A DNA stretch of 64,000 bases, taken from positions 1-64,000 of the forward strand of contig JACQZY010000007.1 of NCBI GenBank assembly GCA_016213645.1, read 5' to 3'. This stretch comes from Actinomycetota bacterium (lineage in GTDB: Bacteria; Actinomycetota; Thermoleophilia; Solirubrobacterales; JACPNS01). Each line of letters starts with the position of its first letter. The first letter of the stretch is position 1. This document shows, piece by piece, positions 1-7,461 of the stretch. The translations under genes were made by a program, and so were the position numbers. Under the pieces are notes generated by a model. It ran no database searches and was not told where the DNA came from. It saw only the letters and a program-made list of their open reading frames with translations.

Positions 1-92
1 CGTCTGTGCGTGGTTCTGGCAAGGACGCACCGAGCGCAGTGTGCTGCAAGCACATAAGCGAGGGAGGACGCCGCCAGAACCGCGCACAGACG
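1..92 (+). ncRNA. possible structured RNA, long hairpin at window edge
   Basis: Bases 1-20 and 73-92 form a 20-bp stem. On the plus strand every position pairs, with T11 and G82 making a U-G wobble. On the minus strand the same position would be an A-C mismatch, so a plus-strand transcript is favoured. Inside, 39-45 pairs with 49-55 to make a second hairpin, extended by 35-37 with 58-60, leaving a purine-rich internal loop. It does not match the SRP, tmRNA, 6S or twister consensus as I know them. It may extend left of the window, or be only an intergenic palindrome. Confidence 0.3.
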
Positions 93-98
93 CCCAAA

Positions 99-169
99 CT
101 GCGGGACAGGGATTCGAACCCCAACTTCTCGGTCCAGAGCCGAGCGTCCTACCATTAGACGATCCCGCA
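99..169 (-). tRNA. tRNA-Gln (anticodon CTG)
   Basis: Reading the minus strand gives a complete cloverleaf. The acceptor stem is 7 bp (TGCGGGA with TCCCGCA), T8 is present, the D stem is GTCT/GGAC, the anticodon stem is CTCGG/CCGAG with loop CTCTGGA, and the T arm has loop TTCGAAT. The discriminator base is G73 at position 99, as usual for glutamine tRNAs. The anticodon CTG reads CAG codons. The 3' CCA is not encoded. The fold was done by eye. Confidence 0.95.
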
Positions 170-254
170 AAGACACGGCGCGCCCAACCAGGGCGACCGC
201 GGAAGCACAGGATACCGCTCCCGCAATCGCCCTCAGTCGGAACGCACGGATCAG

Positions 255-2420
255 CTACTTCAGTTTCACCACCACGGCGTTCGCGCCGTCGCCATCGTGT
301 CCGGAGTCACCGCTCCAGCGGGCCGTAAAGGTCGTCGGCTTCTTCACCTTCCAGCGCGTGGTGAAGGTTCCGTTCGCGGCCACCGTAACGTCCTGAATCA
401 CCCACGGCGAACCGTTTTTGGCACCGACCGCTCGCGCGACGACACTGACACGCTCGCCGCCCACCGCCGGAGATAGCTTGCCCGTCACCTTGATCGTGGT
501 GCCGCGCTTGACCTTACGCGCGCTTGGCTTGATCGTCAGCGTTGACGCTGATCCGATCGTGCCGCCGGTCGACGTCGCGAAGAACTGATTCGTGAAGTCG
601 ATCGCCATAAACGCGTGAGTTGCCGACGGCGCTTCCATCAGCATGAACCCGCCGCCGTTCGGGTTGTAGAACGGGTATTGGCGCGACCACGTCTTGCCGC
701 CGTCCGCGGTGTAGAGCACACGGCCGCTGTCGTCGGTCAGGTAACCGTGCAGCACGTCGCCGAAGGCGATCGTGTCCGTGTAGGTAGTGCCGGTGGTTTC
801 GATACGCACCCATTTGCGGCCCGCGGTGCGCGTAAACCAAAGCTCGCCGCGTCCGTCGAGCAGATACCCGGCCTTGGCTGAGACCATGTCCAGATTGGAG
901 ATCGTCTTCGCGCTTGCGGGGCGCTTGACCTGCTTCCACTTGCCACCGCCGTCGGTGGAAACCCAAAGCGATTTGCCGCTGAAGGCAAACAAGGCGCCGC
1001 CCGCGTGATCGACGCGATCGAGGCGAGTCTTGGCCAAACCCTTGCCCTTGGCGGACTCAAAGCTGTCGCCACCGTCGATCGAGCGGTGGATGCCCTTCGG
1101 GCCGATCAACACCACTGTGTTTTCGGCCGGCGAGCTGATCGCGTTGCCGATTATGCCCTCGGTGTTTAGGAACTGCCAGCTGGCGCCGCCGTTGCTTGTG
1201 CGAATCAGCACACCGGCGCTGTCCAGCACGTAACCGCGCTGGGAGGTCGGGAACGCCACGCCGATCAGACGGACCGAACTGGAGACGCCGACCGGCGCCC
1301 ACGAGTTGCCGCCGTCGGTCGTACGCGCGAGCGCTCCGTTATCACCGAACACGTATGCCGTGGAATCCGATTCAGCGCGGATGCCGGTGTAGCTGCCGCT
1401 CACGCCGCCGCTGATCGTCTGCCACGTAACTCCGCCGTCGTTTGACGCGACGGTCGCGCCGCCGGCGCCCACGGCGACGATGCGAACCGGAGACGAGGAT
1501 GCAGCCGCTTTCAGCGCGCTGGATGACGGCGAAGTGGCGGTCCACGTCGTCCCGCCGTCGCCGGTCAGATACAACTGGCTGCCGTCGGCGGCCGCCAGCA
1601 CGCAGTTATTGACGTTGTGGCAATCCACGTCGCCGAGGTTGATGCCGGCGGTTCCGGCGTTCACGTTCACCGCGGTCCACGTCTGACCGCCATCGCTCGT
1701 CGCGAGCATGTTCTTACCCTTGCCCACGACGAAACCGTCATTTGCGTTGACGAAGTTCAGTCGCGTCAGGTCGCTGGACGAAGCCGTACTTACAGGTGAC
1801 CACGATGCCGCGGAGTCGGTCGTGCGGTAAATCGTCTTGCCGGCGGTCGCCACGCCCGAGCCGTCGGCCGTAAACCAGACGTCTCCGGGGGCGTCGCTGC
1901 CGCCCTTTGCGGAAGTACCGGGCAGCGCCGTACGCTTGGTCCAGCTCGAACCGGCGTCTGCGGTCGAAAAGACATCACCGTTGGCCAGCAGCAGGTATCC
2001 CACGTTCGAACTCGGGAAGTAGAAGGACTTTATCTCCGGCGAGCAACTTTCGTCGCTGGGCGTCCAGGGCAGTCGCTTGACGGTCTGGCCACCGTCATCA
2101 CTGCGACGAAGCGCGCAGCTCGCGGCGAAAACGAACGAGTCAGGGCCGATTGCGCGTACCAAATTGACATCGTCTAGCAAGCCGGTGCGCACCGCGCTCC
2201 AGGTGGCGCCGGCGTCGTCGGTGCGGACCATGGTTCCAGACGCTCCTCCGGCGTAACCACGACTGCCGATCATGTCGAGGGTCTGAAGGCTGTTCCCTTG
2301 AGGCAACGGGTTGCCCCATCTCCAGCCCGTATTGCCGGCGTTCACCGCGGCCCGTGCGGCAACCGCCGCAATCAACGCCGCGATCAACGCGACAAATGCC
2401 ACTAGCAACTTCTTACGCAT
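255..2420 (-). CDS. secreted BNR/YCF48-type repeat protein
   Basis: This 721-residue protein starts with a classic signal peptide: MRKK, then a long Ala/Leu/Val core, with likely cleavage near residue 24. Most of the chain is a run of about thirteen motifs of the T-x-D-G-G-x-T-W kind, spaced 40-60 residues apart. That is the hallmark of BNR/sialidase-type beta-propellers and the YCF48/HCF136-like superfamily. The last 85 or so residues, after a Thr/Ser linker, look like an Ig-like beta-sandwich and may anchor or present the propeller outside the cell. ATG start with a GAGGGGG Shine-Dalgarno-like sequence. No enzyme activity can be inferred, since BNR motifs alone do not make a sialidase. It is monocistronic. 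Confidence 0.8.
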   Translation of the reverse strand: MRKKLLVAFVALIAALIAAVAARAAVNAGNTGWRWGNPLPQGNSLQTLDMIGSRGYAGGASGTMVRTDDAGATWSAVRTGLLDDVNLVRAIGPDSFVFAASCALRRSDDGGQTVKRLPWTPSDESCSPEIKSFYFPSSNVGYLLLANGDVFSTADAGSSWTKRTALPGTSAKGGSDAPGDVWFTADGSGVATAGKTIYRTTDSAASWSPVSTASSSDLTRLNFVNANDGFVVGKGKNMLATSDGGQTWTAVNVNAGTAGINLGDVDCHNVNNCVLAAADGSQLYLTGDGGTTWTATSPSSSALKAAASSSPVRIVAVGAGGATVASNDGGVTWQTISGGVSGSYTGIRAESDSTAYVFGDNGALARTTDGGNSWAPVGVSSSVRLIGVAFPTSQRGYVLDSAGVLIRTSNGGASWQFLNTEGIIGNAISSPAENTVVLIGPKGIHRSIDGGDSFESAKGKGLAKTRLDRVDHAGGALFAFSGKSLWVSTDGGGKWKQVKRPASAKTISNLDMVSAKAGYLLDGRGELWFTRTAGRKWVRIETTGTTYTDTIAFGDVLHGYLTDDSGRVLYTADGGKTWSRQYPFYNPNGGGFMLMEAPSATHAFMAIDFTNQFFATSTGGTIGSASTLTIKPSARKVKRGTTIKVTGKLSPAVGGERVSVVARAVGAKNGSPWVIQDVTVAANGTFTTRWKVKKPTTFTARWSGDSGHDGDGANAVVVKLK

Positions 2421-2628
2421 CGAAATGCCCCCTCAAGGTCTTTGGAAAAACGGTTTAAGTTTCCGGACTGCGCAGCGTGGCCGGACGAGCGATCAATACC
2501 GCGAACACCTGCTTGGGGCCGAAGTTGCGCGGATTACGCGATTCTAGGGCCCCCGACGGCGGCGCACGTGGGGTTTTTCGTCACGCAGAACCACCGGTCG
2601 TAATGCCGCAATCGCGCGCCCAAAGTGG

Positions 2629-3873
2629 TTACAGCAACGTTGCCACGTCGTGAGACGTGTCGGCGATCATCTCGATCTGACCCACGGTGAGCGATCTTCG
2701 GGCCGCGATCAGCTCGCGTCCGGCCTCGATGTCGTGCGGACGGCCGACGGCGGCCACCTGAACAACTCGATCGCGATCCAGATACCACGCGCTGAAGGCC
2801 CGCTCGGCGGGTTTACCGCGAACGATCACCCGGTCCCACCTTCGCGCCGGACCGACCGACTCGATCTCAACATCTGCCAGGTCGGTCCAGAAGTACGGCA
2901 CGACGGTGTGTTCGGTGTCGTGCCCAAGCATGTTCAGCGCCACCGTCTTGCCGTGGTTGAACGCCACGTCCCAGTGCTCGACCCGGATCGGACCGCCGTG
3001 CATCGCCGATTCGTACTCGCAGACGTCGCCGGCGGCGTAAACATCCGGCGCGCTGGTGCGTAGCCGAGAATCGCAGAGAATCCCGCCCTGCTCGCCGATC
3101 GTCAGCCCCGCCCCCTTCGCGAGCATCGTGTCGGGATGCACGCCGGCGCCGATCACCACCACGTCGGCTTCGATCTCAAGACCGCTTTCGCAGATGACCC
3201 TGGTGACGCGCTCACCATCACCGTCGAAGCGCGCGAGTGCCTGCACCGGATAAAACTGCACCCCCAGCGACTCCAGGTACTCGCGCGCCCACGCGCCAAC
3301 CTCGTCGCCCAGCGTGCGTTGAAGGGGCAGGTCCTCAAGCATCACGACACCGCAGTCGCATCCAAGCCGGGAGAGCGTGGCCGCCACCTCGCAGCCGATG
3401 TAACTGCCACCGACGCAGATCACGCGGCGGCCCAGTCGATCCAAGTCGTCTCGTAGCGAGTCCGCGTTGCCGTATGCACGGATGTAGTGGATGCCCTCCT
3501 GTGCCATGCCGTCCACTCGCAACAGGCGCACGTTCGCTCCGGTCGCCAGTAACGCAGAGTCAAATGAGATCTCGCGTTTGTCGATCAGCGTCGCGATCTT
3601 GTTTTCGGCGTCCAGCTTCATCACGCTGGTCTTCGTCATCAACTCGATGCGCTGTTCCTCCCAAAACTCGGGCGGCCGGAAGTAGTCCATCGCGCGCTGT
3701 TCGGTGGCCGCCAGGTAACCCTTCGTCAGAGCCGGGCGGTTGTACGGAGGTTCGGGTTCGCGCCCGACGATCAGGATCTCGCCGTCGCCTCCGGCTTCGC
3801 GCAGCCAGCGCGCGCAGTTGGCCGAGGCCAGTCCGCCGCCGATCAGAAGGTGATTTACATGTCGGTCCGCCAT
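2629..3873 (-). CDS. FAD-dependent NAD(P)H oxidoreductase (ferredoxin/rubredoxin reductase-like)
   Basis: A 414-residue flavoprotein of the pyridine nucleotide-disulfide oxidoreductase class. The N-terminal dinucleotide-binding motif is LLIGGGLAS. A second one for NAD(P)H is at about residue 150 (CVGGSYIG). The motif VYAAGDV near residue 285 contacts FAD. The C-terminal 80 residues resemble the reductase C domain of ferredoxin or putidaredoxin reductases, so the partner may be a small iron-sulfur protein, none of which is encoded nearby. The likely start is the ATG giving MADRHVN, three codons inside a TTG that also fits. It lies 39 bp after the TrkA gene on the same strand and may be co-transcribed with it. 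No CxxC active-site pair is seen, which argues against a disulfide reductase. Confidence 0.8.
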   Translation of the reverse strand: MADRHVNHLLIGGGLASANCARWLREAGGDGEILIVGREPEPPYNRPALTKGYLAATEQRAMDYFRPPEFWEEQRIELMTKTSVMKLDAENKIATLIDKREISFDSALLATGANVRLLRVDGMAQEGIHYIRAYGNADSLRDDLDRLGRRVICVGGSYIGCEVAATLSRLGCDCGVVMLEDLPLQRTLGDEVGAWAREYLESLGVQFYPVQALARFDGDGERVTRVICESGLEIEADVVVIGAGVHPDTMLAKGAGLTIGEQGGILCDSRLRTSAPDVYAAGDVCEYESAMHGGPIRVEHWDVAFNHGKTVALNMLGHDTEHTVVPYFWTDLADVEIESVGPARRWDRVIVRGKPAERAFSAWYLDRDRVVQVAAVGRPHDIEAGRELIAARRSLTVGQIEMIADTSHDVATLL

Positions 3874-3912
3874 CGCGCGCAATCTACAAGACGGCGCGGG
3901 CGCGGGCGGCCG

Positions 3913-4587
3913 TTAGGCGAACGAGTCTCCGGGGGCGTCGAACAGCCGCGTGATGTCGCCCTCGATGTTTGGGCTGAGCACCAACAGCACTTCGTCGCCC
4001 GGCTCGATCACCATGTCGCCACGCGGCACCATGCCGCCGCCGTCACGCAGCACGGCGATCACCAGGCAGTCCTCGGGCAGGTCCAACTCGTCAACCCGTG
4101 TACCGGCCGCCGGTGAACCCGGGCTGGCCTCAACCTCGATGATCTCAAGGTTCTCGACCTGCAAAGTAAGCAGGTGGACCAGTCCGTACTGCGGCACCTC
4201 GTGTTCGATCAGGCGCAGAATCAGGTCGGTGGAGGAAACCACCGGGCGAATGCCCAGAAGCTCAAAGTGCTCCATGTTGCGGATGTTGTTGCAGCGCGCG
4301 ATGATGCTTTCGCGGCCGTACTTCTCGCGCGCGACCTGCGAGATGATGATGTTGTCCTCGTCGTCGCCGGTGACCGCGATCACCATGTCTGCCCGCTCCA
4401 CGCCAACCTGCTCAAGCACCCACAGTTCGGTGCCGTCGCCGAACTGAACGACGTGTTCGAGCTGGGGTTCGAGCATCGCGTAACGTCGCCGGTCGGCCTC
4501 GATCAACGTGACTTCGTTGCCCTTTTGCATCAGCTCGCGGGTGAGGTTCAACCCCACCTTGCCGCCGCCTACAACCAGTACGTACAT
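3913..4587 (-). CDS. trkA: TrkA/RCK family regulator, two-domain
   Basis: This 224-residue protein has the complete RCK layout. A Rossmann RCK_N domain covers residues 1-130, with nucleotide-binding GGGKVGLNL at the start. An RCK_C (TrkA_C) domain covers about 135-215 and ends near EVLLVLSP. Such proteins sit under membrane K+ transporters or channels and gate them in response to NAD(H), ATP or c-di-AMP. The chosen ATG (MYVLVV) is 4 bp after the stop of the upstream TrkA-like gene. An earlier in-frame ATG would add seven residues and overlap it. No TrkH, TrkG or Ktr membrane subunit is in the window. The only nearby transporters are the two APC permeases, so one of them may be its target (inference). 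Confidence 0.85.
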   Translation of the reverse strand: MYVLVVGGGKVGLNLTRELMQKGNEVTLIEADRRRYAMLEPQLEHVVQFGDGTELWVLEQVGVERADMVIAVTGDDEDNIIISQVAREKYGRESIIARCNNIRNMEHFELLGIRPVVSSTDLILRLIEHEVPQYGLVHLLTLQVENLEIIEVEASPGSPAAGTRVDELDLPEDCLVIAVLRDGGGMVPRGDMVIEPGDEVLLVLSPNIEGDITRLFDAPGDSFA

Positions 4588-4591
4588 CGCG

Positions 4592-5038
4592 TCAGATCCC
4601 CACCGCACCGGAGCCGGCGCCGTCCTGCACGGCGGCCGTCAGCATGTCGATGCCGGCCTGCGTGGGACAGATCGTCGTGAGACCCTGCTCGCCATACCAG
4701 CGCGCTCGGTTCGGATCGAGTACGCGCACGACGACTTTGTCGACGTTGAAACGTTTTTGCGCGATCTGCGCGATCACGAGATTGGTGTTGTCGCCGTTGG
4801 TGGCCGCGACAAAGGCGTCGGCCCGCTCGATCCCGGCCTCAATCAAGGCGTCGGTCTCAAGCGCCGTGCCGACGGTGAACATGCCGCCGGCGTCCTCCCA
4901 GTTGCCGTCCAACCCGCTGTCGAGCAGACGGTGCGCGTCCGCGCTCTCGTCGAGCACGGAAACAGTGTGGCTCTGGGCCATCAGGTTCTTGGCAAGCGCT
5001 GCTCCGGCACGGCCACATCCAACGATTAGAACGAACAC
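4592..5038 (-). CDS. TrkA-N (RCK_N) single-domain protein
   Basis: 148 residues forming only the nucleotide-binding half of TrkA. The fingerprint GCGRAGAALA is at the N-terminus, an acidic residue (VLDESAD) ends beta-2, and ATNGDNTN follows at about residue 80. The RCK_C domain of its downstream neighbour is absent, and the stop is followed almost at once by that gene. The pair looks like a split two-subunit RCK pair, as in Ktr/Trk systems that use two TrkA-like proteins or tandem RCK domains. Start is a GTG. The preceding APC permease gene ends 72 bp upstream on the same strand. Confidence 0.8.
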   Translation of the reverse strand: MFVLIVGCGRAGAALAKNLMAQSHTVSVLDESADAHRLLDSGLDGNWEDAGGMFTVGTALETDALIEAGIERADAFVAATNGDNTNLVIAQIAQKRFNVDKVVVRVLDPNRARWYGEQGLTTICPTQAGIDMLTAAVQDGAGSGAVGI

Positions 5039-5110
5039 GAGGCGAAGATTAGCTGGGATGACCGCGCTCGGCTTACGTGCAAGGCATCGTCCGCGCTTCG
5101 CCCGCCGTCC

Positions 5111-7288
5111 CTACGCGATCGTGTCGATGAAGTCGTCCGGATCCTCGCCTTCGACCACCTGCGATTGATCCGCCTCGTGTTCGTGCGGGCGCGTAGCCTG
5201 GCCGCTCTCGGCCACACCCGGAGAGACGGGATCGTGTTCGCCGGTCAGACCCGCCATGCGCTCCAGTCGCTTGACTTCCTTTTCGGCAAACTCGACGCTG
5301 ACGTGCGGGTTGTTCTTGATCGAGGCGATCAACGCCGCAACATCGGTTTCCGGCGGTGCGGTGAGGATCACTTGGCAGGGGGCCTTGCGGGTCACGTACT
5401 CCGTAACCTTTCCAACAAATTCCGCGGCGCGCGGCTCGACTCCACCCAGCAGCGGACCGCCGCGAATGCGCGACGGGCGCTCAGCGGCCAGCACGATCAC
5501 TTCGACTCCACGACGAGAAGCCTCGCGCACGATTGCCTCGCCGGTGGAGCGCGCGCGCACGGTGGCGGTGGCCACCTCCACACCGGCGTACTCCTCGCCC
5601 ACCTCCTTGGCGCGCGCCAGCACCTGACGGGCGCGCTGCAAGCGGTCCGCGGTTACGGGCGCGTCGATCGGCTGAGACATCGGGATCTCGATCACGTGCA
5701 GTGCCTCGATCACCGCTCCCCCCTCCTCTTCGGCCTCCTCCATAGCCAGGCGACCGGCCGTGCCGATGATGTCGTCGTCAAGCACACCGCCGAAGACCGG
5801 CACGAGCATCGATCCAAATCCGCCCTTCTCGCTCTCACGCGCACGACGGCGCAGGTCCGCCTCCGGAATTGTGATGCGCTGGCGCAGAGGCCTGCCCTGA
5901 GACCGGCGGTAAACCACATACAGCGTGAGGCCGGCGCCCATCCACAGCACGCCGACGAGCGTTGCGGTGTGCCTAAACGCCAGCACCCCCGCAAACGCGG
6001 CGATCGACGCCGCCAGCGCCACAACCGACGGCAGCGGCAGCCGCCCGCTGCCGACCTTTACGGAAAACGGCACGGTGTAGGCGCGCGGAGCCTCAGGCTC
6101 GCGATAGCGCAGGCGGATGATTGAGAGATTGGCGATCGAAAACGTCAGTAGCGCGCCGAAGGCGAAGATCGCGGTCAGCAGCTCCGGGTTGTCGAGTATC
6201 GCGAGCGCGCCCGAGACCAGCGCGACGGCGGCGGCGGCTACGTACGGAGTGCCGTAGCGCGGATGCAACCGGCCGATCACGCTGGGAATCTGCCGGTTGG
6301 TCGCCAGGGCGTAGGTCATCCGCATCGGCCCGAGCATGTAGATACGAGCGGCCTGCACAAGCGTGATCACCGCCATCGCGCCGACGAGGTATCGCAGCCC
6401 GCTCGCCAGCCAGTCGGGGTGGAACCTGCTGACCACGCCGATCACCGGCTTTTCGATGTACCGGCCGCTGAGCGGAGTTGCCGAACCGCCGCCATCGAGC
6501 ATCTTCACCGGCTCCACCATCAGCGCCACAATCGAGAGGCCGGCGAAAATCGTGATCGTGGAGGCCGCGCTGGCGGCCACCACCGAACGCAGGGCGCCCC
6601 GGCCAATTCTGATCTCTCCGGCGAGGCCGGAGGCGGCCTCGATGCCGGTGCCCGCCACGGTGGCCAAGATCATCGCGAGCGCAAGCCCCTTCCAGGTCGG
6701 CGTGGTGCCGAGATCGATCGACTGGGTGAGTGCGTCAGTGTCCCAGAGCGTGATCAGGCCCACGACGATGACGCCGATCAGCACCGCGAGATCGATCAGG
6801 CCCAACGGCAATCGAGTTCGCAACTGACCCGCGCTGACGCCGCGTATGTTCGCGATTGCCATCCCGAAGATCAGCAGCACCGGAATGATCATCTCCGCGG
6901 TGTGCTTCTCAAAACCGGACCAGAGTGGCGAAAGGTAATTCGGAACCGCCGACGCCACCAGCGCCAGCACGATCGTGTAGTCCAGCAGGATCGCCCAGCC
7001 GGCGACGAAGCTGACCAGCTCATCGAACGCGTAACGGGCATACGAGGAGGCGCCGCCACGCTCGATGTGCAGCGACGATCCCTCCACGTACGACATGAAC
7101 GTGAGCACGAAGAAGATGCCGGCCACGATCAGCACGGCGGGTGTGAGCGCCAAGCCCTGCTCGGCGATCAGGCCAAGGCCGAAGTAAAGCGAGGACGAGG
7201 CCGCGATGTAGACGACCAGAATCAGCGCACCGGCGCCGATCGCGGACATCGGATTTGCTCGTCCCCAGGCGATCGCTCGCGCAAACAT
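5111..7288 (-). CDS. APC superfamily permease with C-terminal universal-stress domain
   Basis: 725 residues. The first 450 contain about twelve hydrophobic segments of an amino acid-polyamine-organocation (APC) permease. An early unwound-helix region falls near YIAASSSLYFG, and a charged loop carries GGASSYARYAF. Residues 480-630 form a soluble UspA-like domain (FGSMLVPVFGGV through ILTAPP), followed by a charged tail rich in Glu, His and Asp. Permease-Usp fusions occur in amino acid transporters and in c-di-AMP-responsive K+ importers such as KimA, so the substrate is open. The ATG overlaps the TGA of the upstream 57-residue gene (TGATG), implying translational coupling. Two TrkA-like genes follow, suggesting cation-linked or nucleotide-linked gating. 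Confidence 0.85.
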   Translation of the reverse strand: MFARAIAWGRANPMSAIGAGALILVVYIAASSSLYFGLGLIAEQGLALTPAVLIVAGIFFVLTFMSYVEGSSLHIERGGASSYARYAFDELVSFVAGWAILLDYTIVLALVASAVPNYLSPLWSGFEKHTAEMIIPVLLIFGMAIANIRGVSAGQLRTRLPLGLIDLAVLIGVIVVGLITLWDTDALTQSIDLGTTPTWKGLALAMILATVAGTGIEAASGLAGEIRIGRGALRSVVAASAASTITIFAGLSIVALMVEPVKMLDGGGSATPLSGRYIEKPVIGVVSRFHPDWLASGLRYLVGAMAVITLVQAARIYMLGPMRMTYALATNRQIPSVIGRLHPRYGTPYVAAAAVALVSGALAILDNPELLTAIFAFGALLTFSIANLSIIRLRYREPEAPRAYTVPFSVKVGSGRLPLPSVVALAASIAAFAGVLAFRHTATLVGVLWMGAGLTLYVVYRRSQGRPLRQRITIPEADLRRRARESEKGGFGSMLVPVFGGVLDDDIIGTAGRLAMEEAEEEGGAVIEALHVIEIPMSQPIDAPVTADRLQRARQVLARAKEVGEEYAGVEVATATVRARSTGEAIVREASRRGVEVIVLAAERPSRIRGGPLLGGVEPRAAEFVGKVTEYVTRKAPCQVILTAPPETDVAALIASIKNNPHVSVEFAEKEVKRLERMAGLTGEHDPVSPGVAESGQATRPHEHEADQSQVVEGEDPDDFIDTIA

Positions 7289-7461
7289 CAGACGTCGTGC
7301 CTCAGCGTCAGATACAACCGAAACGAACCCATCAAGGCGAGCACGGCACCCAGCAGAATTCCGCGCGCCGTGGCTCCGCCGCCGGCGGAGACCGTGACGA
7401 CGATCGTGGCCAGACCGAGCAAGACGGCGAGCGCGCTGAGGATGATTTTGGCGTTACGCAT
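7288..7461 (-). CDS. small two-helix membrane protein between APC permeases
   Basis: A 57-residue protein, MRNAKIILSA to LYLTLRHDV. It has two hydrophobic stretches (residues 5-25 and 33-52) separated by a Gly/Ala/Arg turn. Its ATG overlaps the stop of the upstream permease as TGATG, and its TGA overlaps the ATG of the downstream permease in the same way. This arrangement strongly supports a real translated gene. I recognise no family. By position and topology it may be an accessory subunit that helps assemble or regulate one of the two permeases. That role is inference. Confidence 0.75.
   Translation of the reverse strand: MRNAKIILSALAVLLGLATIVVTVSAGGGATARGILLGAVLALMGSFRLYLTLRHDV

Noticed and set aside
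255-2420. Sialidase
   Set aside because: BNR motifs are present but no arginine triad or catalytic Asp/Tyr/Glu arrangement was recognised.
3913-5038. A frameshifted single TrkA gene
   Set aside because: Each has its own complete nucleotide-binding N-terminus and its own start, so these are two genes rather than one broken one.
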